A stretch of DNA of 64,000 nucleotides from Natronorubrum texcoconense (GTDB lineage Archaea; Halobacteriota; Halobacteria; Halobacteriales; Natrialbaceae): positions 124,001 through 188,000 of the forward strand of contig NZ_FNFE01000005.1 of the NCBI RefSeq assembly GCF_900100335.1. The letters are read 5' to 3'. Of the stretch, positions 1 through 9,923 are shown in pieces. A program made the position numbers and the translations under genes. Positions within the stretch are counted from its first letter, which is position 1. Each line of letters opens with the position of its first letter. Under the pieces are notes generated by a model. It was not told where the DNA came from. It saw only the letters and a program-made list of their open reading frames with translations, and did no database searches.

Positions 1-2
1 TT

Positions 3-1946
3 ACGAAGACGCCGTCGACGCCGGAGAACTCCGCAAAGGGAGTGATCAACGGGCTGACGAAGGCGGAGACGGAGATCAGCGATCTGGACTTCTTCTCGCA
101 CGGCTCGACCGTCGGGACCAACGCGCTGATCGAACGGGAACTGCCGCGAACGGGACTGATAACGACGGCGGGCTTTCGCGACGTCCACGAAATCCGTGAC
201 GCGACCAAGGAGGACGTCTGGGACGCCTACACCGACGTCGCAGAGCCGTACGTAACCCGGCGGGATCGGCTCGAGGTGACGGAGCGAATCGATTACAACG
301 GAGAGGTCGTGGCGCCGCTCGACGAGGACGACGTTCGCGAGGCCGTCAAGATCTTCGAGAAACGGGGCATCGAAACCATCGCGATCTCGCTGGTTAACGC
401 CTACGTCAACGGCGATCACGAGCGTCGAGTCAAGGAAATCGTCGAGGCGGAACACCCAGACGCGTTCGTCTGTTGCTCCCACGAGATCCTGCCCGAGATG
501 TTCGAGCACGAGCGGACGAGCACGACGATCGTCAACGCGGCGCTGGTGCCCGTCGTCAGGGAGTACCTGACCGATCTCGCACGCCAACTCGGAGAACGCG
601 GCTACGACAACGACGTGCTCGCGATGCACTCCGGCGGCGGCGTGATGACCACCGACGCGATCGCCTACTACGCGGCCCGAATCGCGAACTCCGGGCCGAC
701 GGCGGGAGCGATCGCCGGACAGTACATCGCCGAGCAGTGCGGGTTCGACAACGCCATCGGCTTCGACATGGGCGGCACCAGCGTCGACGTCTCGCTCACC
801 TACGGCGGCGACATCGAGATGACCGACGAGTGGGCCGTCGAGTACGGCTATCCGATCATGTTCCCCTCGACGGACATCAAGACGATCGGGGCGGGCGGCG
901 GCTCGATCGCCTGGATCGACGAGGGCGGCTCGCTCCGCGTCGGGCCCCGAAGCCAGGGCGCGGATCCCGGCCCCGCCTGTTACATGCGCGGCGGCGACAA
1001 GCCCACGATCACCGACGCGAACGTGTTGCTGGGCTGGGTCGACCCCGACAAGTTCCTGGGCGGGGAGATGGACGCGACCGCCGGCCCGTCTCGAGACGTC
1101 ATCGAACGCGAAATCGCGGAGCCGCTCGGTCTCGAGATCACCGAGGCGGCCTCCGCCATCGAGCAGATCGCGATCGCGAACATGTGCAACGCCGTCAGGC
1201 TCGTCTCGACGAGCAAGGGGTACGACCCCCGCGACTTCGCGATCGTCGCCTTCGGCGGCGCCGGCCCGATGCACGCCGCCCACGTGGCCGAGGAGATGAA
1301 CATCCCGAACGTGATCGTCCCGCCGTACCCCGGAATCAACTCCGCGCTTGGCTGTCTGCTCGTCGACGTCGAGCACGACCTCTCGAAGACGTTCGTCGCG
1401 AACGCGACCGAGGAAATCGTCGACGACTTAGAGGAGACGCTTCGGGAAGTCGAGGCGGAGATTCTCGACCGCCTGCGCGCCGAAGAGATCGCGGACGACC
1501 AGATCCGGCTCGAGCACGAGGTGAAGATGCGCTACGCGGGCCAGTGGCGGTCGCTGGCCGTGCCGTGTTCGTTACCGATCGAGAGCGTCGAGGCAATCCG
1601 CGAGCGGTTCCACGAGGAACACGAGCGCGTCTACGCCTACTCGGATCGCGACGCGACCGTCGAGATATACGGCATCCGCGTCACGGGACGCGGCGTCGTC
1701 GAAAAGCCGTCATTCCCGGAGATCGATTCGGGGGGTCTCGAGGACGCCCACCTCGGCACGCGCGAGGTGTACTTCGAGTCGGCCGGCGAGTTCGTCGAGA
1801 CCGACCTCTACCAACGCGAGCGACTGGGCGCGGGCGAGACGGTTAGCGGCCCCGCGATCGTCGAACAGATGGACTCCACCGTGGTCGTCCCGCCGGAAGC
1901 CACGGCGGAAGTCGAAGCGACGGGGAACCTGATCATCGAGATATAA
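3..1946 (+). CDS. hyuA: Hydantoinase/5-oxoprolinase subunit A (HyuA-like), 5' end outside window
   Basis: ATP-dependent hydrolase subunit of the N-methylhydantoinase A/acetone carboxylase beta/5-oxoprolinase family, which with HyuB opens cyclic amides. The reading frame is open to the left edge; its first visible codons (TKTPSTPE) align with residues about 30 onward of the complete paralogue at 32-34 kb, so only about 30 N-terminal residues are missing. Visible family motifs are SHGSTVGTNALIE near the start, DMGGTS about residue 250 (ASKHA nucleotide-binding signature), GAGGGSIAWIDEGG and FGGAGPMHA. The 647 visible residues plus the missing part match the paralogue's 675. HyuB begins 2 nt after the stop, so the two are co-transcribed. 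Exact substrate (hydantoin, oxoproline or another cyclic amide) cannot be told from sequence. Confidence 0.93.
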   Translation, partial: TKTPSTPENSAKGVINGLTKAETEISDLDFFSHGSTVGTNALIERELPRTGLITTAGFRDVHEIRDATKEDVWDAYTDVAEPYVTRRDRLEVTERIDYNGEVVAPLDEDDVREAVKIFEKRGIETIAISLVNAYVNGDHERRVKEIVEAEHPDAFVCCSHEILPEMFEHERTSTTIVNAALVPVVREYLTDLARQLGERGYDNDVLAMHSGGGVMTTDAIAYYAARIANSGPTAGAIAGQYIAEQCGFDNAIGFDMGGTSVDVSLTYGGDIEMTDEWAVEYGYPIMFPSTDIKTIGAGGGSIAWIDEGGSLRVGPRSQGADPGPACYMRGGDKPTITDANVLLGWVDPDKFLGGEMDATAGPSRDVIEREIAEPLGLEITEAASAIEQIAIANMCNAVRLVSTSKGYDPRDFAIVAFGGAGPMHAAHVAEEMNIPNVIVPPYPGINSALGCLLVDVEHDLSKTFVANATEEIVDDLEETLREVEAEILDRLRAEEIADDQIRLEHEVKMRYAGQWRSLAVPCSLPIESVEAIRERFHEEHERVYAYSDRDATVEIYGIRVTGRGVVEKPSFPEIDSGGLEDAHLGTREVYFESAGEFVETDLYQRERLGAGETVSGPAIVEQMDSTVVVPPEATAEVEATGNLIIEI

Positions 1947-1948
1947 CC

Positions 1949-3919
1949 ATGTCACAATCCAACGCACACACCGATATCGACCTCGACCCGGTCACGTTCG
2001 AGGTCCTGCGGAGCTCGTTTACGAACCTCGTCGATCGAATGGCCGAACAGATTCAGCGAACGTGTTACTCGTTCGTGATCTACAACCGCGACTTCAGTAA
2101 CTGCCTGAACGACGCGGAGGGAAACACCGTCATGCAGGGTTCACAGGACATCGCCGTCCACGTCGGAACCCTCCACTACACCTGCAAGGAGACGCTCGAG
2201 TACTTCGAGGGGGACATCAATCCCGGCGACGTCTACATCGTCAACGACCCCTACCTCGGCGCGACGCACATCAACGACGTTCGCATCATGCGGCCGGTGT
2301 TCTACGACGACGAACTCATCGCCGTCACGCAGTCGAACGGTCACTGGGCCGACGTCGGCGGGCCGTCGCCGGGGTCGTTCAACATCGAAGCGAGCAGCTA
2401 CTTCGCGGAGGGGCTTCGCATCCCGCCGCTGAAGATCTGGGACCGCGGCGAGTTCCAGGAGGACGTCGCGAACCTGCTGGTGTCGAACATGCGCCTCTCC
2501 GAGGACCGGCTGGGCGACATGCGCGCCCAGACCGAGGCGACCAGGATCGCCGAGGAGCGCCTGCTCGAACTCGTCGACAAGTACGGGATCGACACCGTGA
2601 AAACGGCGTTCGGCGAGTCGAAGAACTACGTCGAGCGGATCATGCGCGAACGGATCCGGGAGCTTCCGAACGGCACGTGGCGAACCCAGGACTACATCGA
2701 CGGCGACCCCACCGAGGAGGAGGGGTTCGTCACGATCGACGTCGAGATGACGATCGACGATGACGAGGTCCACTACGACCTCTCGGGCTCGGACGAGTAC
2801 ATCGGCAACTTCCTCAACTCCACGTACGGGACGTCGTTCTCCGCGGTGATCGCCGGGACGAAGATGTTCTTCCCGGACGTGCCGCTCAACTCGGGGATGT
2901 ACCGGGTCGTCGACGCGACGCTCCCCGAAGGGACCGTGGTCAACGCGCCGGAGCCCGTCCCCGTCACCGGCTCGGTCGCGGGGGCCTACGAGAAGGTGAT
3001 GAACGCCATCTTCGAGATGTGGTCGGAGGTGCTGCCCGAGCGCGCGATGGCCTGTGCGTTCAACCTCGAGTACCTGCTCTCTGGCGGCACCGACCGTCGC
3101 CCCGACCGCGACGGCGAGGAGTTCATGTGGTACGACTGGATGGCCGGCGGCTGGGGCGGCCGCGACGGGATGGACGGCGCGAACGCGACCGCTCCGGTCT
3201 TCGGCGCGGGGCTGGCCGTCCAGTCGCTCGAGGGCCAAGAGCGGGACACGCCGCTGCTGACGAGCGAGCATACGATCGTCACGGACTCCGCCGGCCCCGG
3301 CGAGTTCCGCGGCGGTTGTGGCGTCCGGAAAGGTGGCCGTCTGCTCGAGAGCGAGAACAGCGTGATCTCCTACTGTTCAGATCGGTCCCGCTCGATCACG
3401 TGGGGGCTCAACGGCGGGCTACCGGGGATCCCACACGGCGTGTCGCTCACGCGGGACGGCGAGACCGAGGATATGGGGACCGTCTTCTCCAACCGACCGA
3501 TCGCGGAGGGCGACGCGTTCGTTCGCCCCTCCTCGGGCGGCGGCGGCTTCGGCGATCCGCTCGAGCGCGACCCCGAGGCGGTCCGCGAGGACGTCATCGA
3601 CGACTACGTCTCGATCGAGCGGGCGGAGACGGACTACGGCGTGGTAATCGACGCCGTCGATCCCGATCTGTGCGAGTACGAGATCGATCGCGAGGCGACG
3701 GAGCGAGCGCGCGAACACATTCGAGAGAACCGGGAGTCCTGGCTCGAGGAAGATCCCGAATCGGTCGCCGAACGCTACCGCGAGGGCGAACTCGACCAGC
3801 ACGACCTCGTCCGCCAGTACGGCGTCATCCTCGAGTGGGAGACGGAGGAGTTGCTCGAGCGTACGACCGAGCAGTTCCGCGAGATGCTCGGTCGACGAGC
3901 AGCCGCGGAGTGGCAGTAG
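1949..3919 (+). CDS. hyuB: Hydantoinase/5-oxoprolinase subunit B (HyuB-like), with C-terminal extension
   Basis: Partner of the upstream HyuA in a cytoplasmic ATP-dependent cyclic-amide hydrolase. Family blocks seen: NDPYLGATHINDVRIM about residue 93, GHWADVGG about residue 132, and the Gly-rich PSSGGGGFGDPLERDP about residue 528 that closes the usual HyuB core. The protein is 656 residues against 582 for the second HyuB in this window; the extra ~70 C-terminal residues are charged and probably helical (rich in Glu/Arg) and are not part of the normal core. The ATG lies 2 nt after the hyuA stop. Order here is A then B, the reverse of the 32-36 kb pair. Substrate unknown. Confidence 0.93.
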   Translation: MSQSNAHTDIDLDPVTFEVLRSSFTNLVDRMAEQIQRTCYSFVIYNRDFSNCLNDAEGNTVMQGSQDIAVHVGTLHYTCKETLEYFEGDINPGDVYIVNDPYLGATHINDVRIMRPVFYDDELIAVTQSNGHWADVGGPSPGSFNIEASSYFAEGLRIPPLKIWDRGEFQEDVANLLVSNMRLSEDRLGDMRAQTEATRIAEERLLELVDKYGIDTVKTAFGESKNYVERIMRERIRELPNGTWRTQDYIDGDPTEEEGFVTIDVEMTIDDDEVHYDLSGSDEYIGNFLNSTYGTSFSAVIAGTKMFFPDVPLNSGMYRVVDATLPEGTVVNAPEPVPVTGSVAGAYEKVMNAIFEMWSEVLPERAMACAFNLEYLLSGGTDRRPDRDGEEFMWYDWMAGGWGGRDGMDGANATAPVFGAGLAVQSLEGQERDTPLLTSEHTIVTDSAGPGEFRGGCGVRKGGRLLESENSVISYCSDRSRSITWGLNGGLPGIPHGVSLTRDGETEDMGTVFSNRPIAEGDAFVRPSSGGGGFGDPLERDPEAVREDVIDDYVSIERAETDYGVVIDAVDPDLCEYEIDREATERAREHIRENRESWLEEDPESVAERYREGELDQHDLVRQYGVILEWETEELLERTTEQFREMLGRRAAAEWQ

Positions 3920-4065
3920 GGTCGCCCGTAGCCGGCAGCGGCCTGACAAAACGCTTTTGCCGGTACTCCGTGTGTACTCCACTGCTATCGATCGATCGTC
4001 GTCGCCGACGCCACCGAGCGGTGGAGTCAGTCGGCCAGCGGCGGGACCGTCGAGGCGAGAGACAG

Positions 4066-4518
4066 ATGAGCAAGATCACCATCCAGCAGCTATCGACCGA
4101 CGCGGAACGGCGCGAGGCGTTCCCGATTCTCAACGAACTGCGGACGCACTTGGACGAGGCGCTGTTCGAAGAACAGTACGAGCAGATGTACGAGGAGGGG
4201 TACCGACTGTTCGGTCTCTACGAGGACGACGAGATGGTCGCCGTCGCGGGGGCCAAAACCGCGACCAACTTCTACCTCGGCAAGCACGCCTACGTCTACG
4301 ATCTGGTGACCACCGAGTCCCGGCGCTCGGAAGGGTTCGGCGAACAGCTCCTCTCGTTCGTCCACGACTGGGCGGTGACGGAGGGCTGCGTGGCGGTGGA
4401 ACTCGAGTCGGGTCACTGGCGCGACGACGCACACCGGTTCTACACCGACGCGCTCGGCTACGAGAAGTACTGCATCTCGTTCAGGTACGATCTGACGAGT
4501 GACGATCCGGGGGAGTGA
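4066..4518 (+). CDS. GNAT-family N-acetyltransferase
   Basis: Predicted acetyl-CoA-dependent acetyltransferase of 150 residues, the usual size for a single GNAT domain. The acetyl-CoA pyrophosphate loop is visible as RRSEGFG inside YVYDLVTTESRRSEGFGEQL (about residues 75-94), followed by the typical late motif with HRFYTDALGYEKY. The frame is open much further upstream only because it runs antisense-like through the hyuB end; the ATG at 4066 (MSKITIQQL) is where the GNAT fold begins. It stands alone between hyuB and an aminotransferase; the acceptor (amino acid, amine or protein) cannot be inferred. Confidence 0.85.
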   Translation: MSKITIQQLSTDAERREAFPILNELRTHLDEALFEEQYEQMYEEGYRLFGLYEDDEMVAVAGAKTATNFYLGKHAYVYDLVTTESRRSEGFGEQLLSFVHDWAVTEGCVAVELESGHWRDDAHRFYTDALGYEKYCISFRYDLTSDDPGE

Positions 4519-4660
4519 TCGAGACGCGAGCGTCCGCCGACGAACCGCGAGCAATAGACGCGATCGACCCCCGAGGAGCGACGCCGAAACGGCATTCGAA
4601 GCCGATATCCATGGGTGAAGTTAACAACAGTCATTAGGGTGCCTTCCGAACCCTCTACCG

Positions 4661-6073
4661 ATGACCCGAGGACCACCGATCGAGGAACTCCATTTCGATG
4701 CCGCACCGCGCGTCGACACGCAGATTCCGGGCCCGCGCTCACAGCAGTTACTCGAGCGACAGGAGGCGATCGACAGCAGCGCCGTCGCGTATCCGAAATC
4801 CGTGCCGCTGGCGTTCGCCGAGGGCCGGGGCGCGACGATCAAGGACGCGGACGGGAACGTATTTCTCGACTTCTTCGCCGGCATCGGCGTCTTGAACGTC
4901 GGCCACTCGAACCCGTACGTGCTCGAGGCGGTCAACGAGCAGACGAACACGCTCGTTCACACGATCGACTTCCCGACGGAAGCCCGCCTGGACTTCATCG
5001 ACGCGATCGGCGAAATCGCGCCGCCGGGGCTGCGCGGAAACAGCAGAATGGTGTTCGGCGGTCCCTCGGGCAGCGACGCCATCGAGGGCTCGATCAAGCT
5101 GGCGAAACACAACACCGGCCGCCACGGACTGCTCGCGTTCGAGGGCTCCTACCACGGCGGGTCGGCCGGGGCGTTGAGCCTCACCGGCGGCCGGGCGTAC
5201 AAGGCCGGCTACGAGCCACTGTTACCCGACACGGTTCACGTGCCGTATCCCGATCCCTATCGCGAGCGACTCCCGAACGACGGCGCGACAGCGCTCTGTC
5301 CGCAGTCGGACTGCTGCGGGCAGATATCCTGTGCGCGCTCGCTCGAGGCTGTCAAAGAGAAGTTCGAAGGCACGTACAGCGGCCACGAGCCGCCGGCGGC
5401 GATCTGGGTCGAACCGATCCAGGGCGAAGGCGGCGTCGTCGTCCCGCCTGCGGGGTTCCTGCAGGGACTACGCGACATCGCGGATGACAACGACGCGCTG
5501 TTGATCTTCGACGAGATTCAGTCCGGCTTCGGGCGCACCGGCGAGTGGTGGGGCGCCGAGCACGCGGGCGTCACCCCCGACGCGATGACGATGGCGAAGG
5601 GGATCGGCGGCGCCGGCTTACCGCTCGGCGCGATGTTGTACCACGAGAAGTTCGACACGTGGGGTCCTGGCGGCCACCTCGGAACGTTCCGCGGGAACCT
5701 CCCGGCTATGCGCGGCGGAATCGCCGCGATCGAGTACATTCAGGAGCACGACCTGCTCGACCACGCGACCCAGCTCGGGGAGTACATCCGAGACCGAATC
5801 CGAGCGGTCGACAGCCCCCTGATCGGGGAGGTCCGCGGACGCGGGCTGTTCATCGGCGTCGAACTGATCGACGAGGACGGGAAACAGAACGCGGAGATGG
5901 TAAAGGCGGTCCAGACCAGTTGCTACGAGCAGGGCGTCCTCGTCTGGAAAGCCGGCCGAGAAAACGGCGTGCTCCGACTCCTGCCGCCGCTCGTCATGAC
6001 GAACGAACAGGCCGAGATCGGCCTCGACATCATCACCGACGCGCTCGAGTCCTATACCGAGAATAGCCGCTAG
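4661..6073 (+). CDS. Class III aminotransferase (4-aminobutyrate/diaminobutyrate type)
   Basis: PLP enzyme of fold type I moving an amino group from an omega- or beta-amino acid to an oxo-acid acceptor. Class III hallmarks: [17 protein letters not shown], the PLP Asp in [13 protein letters not shown] (D284) and the Schiff-base Lys in [13 protein letters not shown] (K313). The HLGTFRGN segment resembles diaminobutyrate- and GABA-type members. 470 residues, normal length. A TATA-like CATTAG sits about 27 nt before the ATG, suggesting a leaderless mRNA. The divergent Lrp regulator lies head-to-tail downstream, and a second class III aminotransferase and a semialdehyde dehydrogenase follow, so this probably makes the semialdehyde used by the latter (inference). 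Confidence 0.9.
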   Translation: MTRGPPIEELHFDAAPRVDTQIPGPRSQQLLERQEAIDSSAVAYPKSVPLAFAEGRGATIKDADGNVFLDFFAGIGVLNVGHSNPYVLEAVNEQTNTLVHTIDFPTEARLDFIDAIGEIAPPGLRGNSRMVFGGPSGSDAIEGSIKLAKHNTGRHGLLAFEGSYHGGSAGALSLTGGRAYKAGYEPLLPDTVHVPYPDPYRERLPNDGATALCPQSDCCGQISCARSLEAVKEKFEGTYSGHEPPAAIWVEPIQGEGGVVVPPAGFLQGLRDIADDNDALLIFDEIQSGFGRTGEWWGAEHAGVTPDAMTMAKGIGGAGLPLGAMLYHEKFDTWGPGGHLGTFRGNLPAMRGGIAAIEYIQEHDLLDHATQLGEYIRDRIRAVDSPLIGEVRGRGLFIGVELIDEDGKQNAEMVKAVQTSCYEQGVLVWKAGRENGVLRLLPPLVMTNEQAEIGLDIITDALESYTENSR

Positions 6074-6103
6074 CTCAGACGCCGCCAGTCCCGACCGTCG
6101 GCG

Positions 6104-6619
6104 TCAGTCGGCGCCGTCGACGGCGTCTCGCAGCATCTCTTCGGACATGTTCTCGACCGTCCGCGTACTCGTCTTCAGCTCCCGCATCACGAACTTCGAA
6201 GCCGTCTCGTTGACGCCGTCGATCGTGACGATCTCGTCGACGAGGTCGTTCATCTGGTCCCGGTTTTGCACCCGCGAGTGGACGACGAAATCGACGTCCC
6301 CCATCGTGTAGTACACCTGAAAGACGCCGTCGATCGCGGTGAGCGACCGACCGATATCTTCGGCGTAGCCGCTCTCGTGGGCGACCGACACCTCCGTGAT
6401 CACCACCATGTTGAGCCCGAGCGCGAGCGGGTCGACGTCCGCCGACACCGAGGTGATGACGTCGGAGTCCTTGAGCTTGTTCAGCCGGTAGTGAACCGCC
6501 GATTTCGACAGTCCGAGCTCCTCCGCGAGCTCCGCGAGATTCACGTCGGCGTCGCGTTCGACGCGCTCGAGGATCGCAACGTCCGTCTCGTCCACGGCCG
6601 GTCGTTCGTTCGTGTCCAT
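6104..6619 (-). CDS. Lrp/AsnC-family transcriptional regulator
   Basis: DNA-binding regulator of 171 residues. An N-terminal winged helix-turn-helix (DETDVAILERVERDADVN... LAEELGLSKSAVHYRLNKL, about residues 10-45) is followed by an RAM/AsnC ligand-binding domain (QVYYTMGDVDFVVHSRVQNRD). A GGTTAACC palindrome at 6642-6649 lies about 27 nt before the ATG and doubles as a TATA-like element, so the transcript is probably leaderless and the site may be autoregulated. Placed between two convergent/divergent aminotransferase genes, it probably controls amino-acid-type catabolism. Effector unknown. Confidence 0.92.
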   Translation of the reverse strand: MDTNERPAVDETDVAILERVERDADVNLAELAEELGLSKSAVHYRLNKLKDSDVITSVSADVDPLALGLNMVVITEVSVAHESGYAEDIGRSLTAIDGVFQVYYTMGDVDFVVHSRVQNRDQMNDLVDEIVTIDGVNETASKFVMRELKTSTRTVENMSEEMLRDAVDGAD

Positions 6620-6730
6620 ACCAGTCAGTACGTCGCCAGCAGGTTAACCGTGCGATTCGCGTTCGACCACGCTCGAGCGTCAAGCAGCAGATGCCATCGG
6701 CGTAAGTCCGCGCTCGAGTGATTCGACGGG

Positions 6731-8080
6731 CTACCCATCCATCGCGGCGTCGGACACCTCGAGGGCGACGTCGAGACCCGCGACGGCCTCGTCGATGTCG
6801 TCTTCGGTGATCGGGAGCGGCGGCGCCATGATGAGCGTGTTGATCATGTTGCCGACGTAGACGCCCTCGTCCCACGCCGCGGCGCTGACCTCGTCGACGA
6901 CGGTCGATCCCATCGAAATCTTGTCGGAACGGTGGCCGAACGGGACGCGCTCGTCGGGATCTTTCGTCAGTTCGATTCCGCGGAAGAGACCGACTCCCCG
7001 CGTCTCACCGACGCTCGGATGATCTTCGGCGAGTTCCTCGAGTCGCTTCTCGAGATAGGAGCCGACCTGGCGAGCGTGCGGGATCAGCTCCTGATCCTGG
7101 TAGCTCGTGACGGCGGCGAGCCCCGCGGCGCAGGCAAGGGGGTGGCCCGCGTAGGTGTGGCCGTGACAGAACATCTCAGTCTCGAAGTGGTCGGCAATCT
7201 CGTCGGTGACGATCGTCGCGCCTAGCGGCGCGTACGCCCCGCTCAGTCCCTTCGCCATCGACATGATGTCGGGCGTCACGTCGAAGACGTCGCTGCCGAA
7301 CCACTCGCCGGTACGGCCGAAGCCGCTCATCACCTCGTCGCAGATCAGGAGCGCCCCGTGGTCGTGGGCGATCTCTTTGAGTCGCGGGAGATACTCATCC
7401 GGCGGGACCAGGATCCCGTTCGAGCCGACGACCGGTTCGACGAGCACCGCCGCGACGGTGTCGCCCTCGAGCATCAGCATCTCGTCGATGTACTCGAGGC
7501 TCTCCATCGGCTCGAGGGTGGAGCCGTAGGCGTACGGGTCGGGTGCCTTGATCGTCCCCGGAACGCCGGGTTCGGCCAGCAGCCGTCGCGGGTCGCCGGT
7601 GACGCTGATCGAACCCGCGGTAGCGCCGTGGTATGAGCGGTACCGCGAGATGATCTTCTGTTTCCCGGTGTACATGCGGGCGATCTTGATCGCGGCTTCG
7701 ACGGCTTCGGTGCCGCTGGTCGAGAAGAACGTCTTCGAGAGGTTCCCCGGCGTCACCTCCGCGAGTTTCTCGCCGAGTCGCGCCCGCGGTTCGGTCGTAA
7801 AGCCCGGTGCGAAGTACGCGCCCTCGTGGGCCTGTTCTGAGATCGCGTCCGCGACGGTGTCTGCGGAGTGGCCGAGGTTTGAGCACATAAGCTGTCCCGA
7901 GAGATCGATGTACTCCTCGCCGTCGGCGGTGGAGAACCGAACGCCCGATCCACCGGTGATCTCCGTCGGGGACACCTCGCTCTGGAACGACCAGGTTCCG
8001 AACACGTACTCCTTGTCGAGCCGTTCGATCTCCGTCGCATCGTCCGGAAGCGCGTCACCGGATGTCTGGGAATCTGACAT
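6731..8080 (-). CDS. Class III aminotransferase (beta-alanine/omega-amino acid type)
   Basis: Second PLP-dependent class III aminotransferase, 449 residues. Motifs: FFSTSGTEAVEAAIKIAR, SRYRSYHGATAGSISVTGD, the PLP Asp in ICDEVMSGFGRTG, the Schiff-base Lys in SMAKGLSGAYAPLG (K277) and HGHTYAGHPLACAA, a pattern of the omega-amino acid:pyruvate group. I place the start at 8080 because GGAGGT lies 4 nt upstream of that ATG and a TATA-like ATTAAT at about 8110 would put transcription initiation inside the alternative upstream ATG (8095). It is divergent from the semialdehyde dehydrogenase gene, consistent with transamination then oxidation of malonate or methylmalonate semialdehyde (inference). 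Confidence 0.9.
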   Translation of the reverse strand: MSDSQTSGDALPDDATEIERLDKEYVFGTWSFQSEVSPTEITGGSGVRFSTADGEEYIDLSGQLMCSNLGHSADTVADAISEQAHEGAYFAPGFTTEPRARLGEKLAEVTPGNLSKTFFSTSGTEAVEAAIKIARMYTGKQKIISRYRSYHGATAGSISVTGDPRRLLAEPGVPGTIKAPDPYAYGSTLEPMESLEYIDEMLMLEGDTVAAVLVEPVVGSNGILVPPDEYLPRLKEIAHDHGALLICDEVMSGFGRTGEWFGSDVFDVTPDIMSMAKGLSGAYAPLGATIVTDEIADHFETEMFCHGHTYAGHPLACAAGLAAVTSYQDQELIPHARQVGSYLEKRLEELAEDHPSVGETRGVGLFRGIELTKDPDERVPFGHRSDKISMGSTVVDEVSAAAWDEGVYVGNMINTLIMAPPLPITEDDIDEAVAGLDVALEVSDAAMDG

Positions 8081-8084
8081 TGAT

Positions 8085-8090
8085 ACCTCC
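8085..8090 (-). promoter_or_regulatory. Shine-Dalgarno site that fixes the aminotransferase start
   Basis: GGAGGT on the minus strand, 4 nt before the ATG at 8080. Strong match to the anti-SD of haloarchaeal 16S rRNA in a genome region where most first genes look leaderless; it favours the downstream ATG over the one at 8095. Confidence 0.6.
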
Positions 8091-8256
8091 CCCATCGTTG
8101 CCGCGCGTGATTAATCTTTACCAAAGCTCTAGCTGAGCGGACTATTTTCCGACTATATCGGATGTCGCAGAACTATGTCCAGTAATGGTCTGATTTCGTT
8201 GAACGAAGTGGGTAGAATACCGAAGAGTTATTTCACCGGTCGTGGTATGCCTCCGC

Positions 8257-9738
8257 ATGGTCGAGTTAGCATCACTCTCGGAGACGGGGGACGTACAGAA
8301 CTACGTCGGCGGCACGTGGAAACGCGCGGACAGCGACGACGGACAGGACGTCATCAACCCGGCGACCGGCGAGGAGCTCGCGTTCGTCCCGTTCAGCTCC
8401 GAATCGGACGTCAACGACGCCGTCGCGACCGGGCTCGAGGCGTTCGACGAGTGGTCGACGACGCACGTCGAAGCCCGTATCCAGCCGCTGTTCGAACTGA
8501 AGCAGTTGCTCGAAGAGCACCAGGAGGAGCTAGCCGAGCTCCTCGTTCAGGAACACGGAAAGACGTTGCCGGAGGCCCGGGGCGAACTCCGCCGCGGCAT
8601 CGAAAACGTCGAAGTCGCCTGCGGCATCCCGTCGATGATGCAGAGCGGAACGCTGCTGAACGCCGCACCCGACATCGACGAGAGCGCCGTTCGCAAGCCG
8701 CTCGGGGTTTTCGCCGCGATCACGCCCTTCAACTTCCCCGGCATGATCCCGCTGTGGTTCCTGCCGTACGCCGTCGCGACCGGGAACAGCTTCATTCTGA
8801 AACCGAGCGAACGCGATCCGTTGGTCGCCCAGCGCATGTTCGAGCTCATCGACGAGGCGGGCTTCCCCGACGGCGTCGTCCAGCTCGTCAACGGCAGCGT
8901 CGACACCGTTAACACGTTGCTCGAGCACGAGGACATCGCCGGCATCTCCTTCGTCGGCAGCACCCCGGTCGCGAAACACGTCTACGAAACCGCGGCGGCC
9001 CACGGCAAACGGGTTCAGGCCCAGGGCGGGGCGAAGAACCACATCATCGTCACGGAGACGGCCGACCTCGAGTTCGCCGCGGCAAAGACGGTCGCGTCGG
9101 CGTGTGCCTGCGCCGGCGAGCGGTGTCTCGCCAACGACGTCGTCGTCGTCGAGGACGCCGTCTACGACGAGTTCACCGACCTCGTCCTCGAGGAGGCCGA
9201 GTCTCAGGTGGTGGGGTACGGACTCGACGACGGCGTCGACATCGGCGCGCTCATCACGCCCGAACACGAGCAACACGTTCGCAACTTCATCGAGACCGGC
9301 ATCAGCGAAGGTGCCGAACTGCTCCTCGACGGCCGCGACGTCACCGTCGAGGGTTACGAGGACGGTAACTTCCTCGCGCCGAGCGTCTTCGCCGGACTGG
9401 AGACGGACATGGTGATCACCCGCGAGGAGATCTTCGGACCGGTGTTCGGGCTGATGTCCGTCGCCGACATCGACGAGGCGATCGACGTCCTGAACGAGAG
9501 CCAGTTCGGGAACGCGGCGAGTCTCTTTACCGGCAGCGGACTCGACGCCCGCAAGTTCCGCCACCGCGCCGACGTTGGGAACCTGGGCGTCAACGTCGGC
9601 ACCTCCGCGCCGATGGCGTTCTTCCACTTCGGGGGACAGCGCGACTCGTTCTTCGGCGACCTCCACGCCCAGGGCGAGGACATGATCCACTTCTACACGG
9701 ACAAGAACGTTTACATCGAACGCTGGCCGGACAACTGA
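8257..9738 (+). CDS. mmsA: CoA-acylating methylmalonate/malonate-semialdehyde dehydrogenase
   Basis: NAD-dependent aldehyde dehydrogenase that oxidises (methyl)malonate semialdehyde with CoA to propionyl- or acetyl-CoA plus CO2. Seen: the MMSDH signature GGAKNHIIV (in place of the ELGGK of ordinary ALDHs), ITPFNFPGMIPLW, the nucleophile in GERCLAND (C290), and EEIFGPVFGL near residue 390. 493 residues, standard. A GTG exists at 8242, but the ATG at 8257 is preceded by a TATA-like GTTATT about 28 nt upstream (leaderless) and starts the conserved region. It follows two aminotransferases, suggesting beta-alanine/valine/thymine-type catabolism. Confidence 0.93.
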   Translation: MVELASLSETGDVQNYVGGTWKRADSDDGQDVINPATGEELAFVPFSSESDVNDAVATGLEAFDEWSTTHVEARIQPLFELKQLLEEHQEELAELLVQEHGKTLPEARGELRRGIENVEVACGIPSMMQSGTLLNAAPDIDESAVRKPLGVFAAITPFNFPGMIPLWFLPYAVATGNSFILKPSERDPLVAQRMFELIDEAGFPDGVVQLVNGSVDTVNTLLEHEDIAGISFVGSTPVAKHVYETAAAHGKRVQAQGGAKNHIIVTETADLEFAAAKTVASACACAGERCLANDVVVVEDAVYDEFTDLVLEEAESQVVGYGLDDGVDIGALITPEHEQHVRNFIETGISEGAELLLDGRDVTVEGYEDGNFLAPSVFAGLETDMVITREEIFGPVFGLMSVADIDEAIDVLNESQFGNAASLFTGSGLDARKFRHRADVGNLGVNVGTSAPMAFFHFGGQRDSFFGDLHAQGEDMIHFYTDKNVYIERWPDN

Positions 9739-9903
9739 TCCGCGCTGGAAGCAAGCGTCGGTTTCGACGGAACACGACCGACGTTCGGTCGCGAGCCATT
9801 CTTTGCGGCGCATTTTTCGGCCGTCTCCACCGTCACAGCGACAGGGCTCGGTTGGGAGCGTTGGACCGGAAAAAGCGACAGAAAACGAAATCGAACGGCG
9901 ATT

Positions 9904-9917
9904 CGGGCTCGAGCCCG
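9904..9917. repeat. 14-bp perfect palindrome downstream of the LLM gene
   Basis: CGGGCTC followed directly by GAGCCCG, between the converging mmsA and LLM genes and 6 nt from the LLM stop. No loop and no T-run, so it is not a convincing terminator; function unknown. Confidence 0.4.
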
Positions 9918-9923
9918 GGTTGC

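Noticed and set aside
3019-4065. Possible long N-terminal extension of the GNAT protein
   Set aside because: The in-frame extension lies over the hyuB end in another frame and is Arg-rich; GNAT homology begins at 4066.
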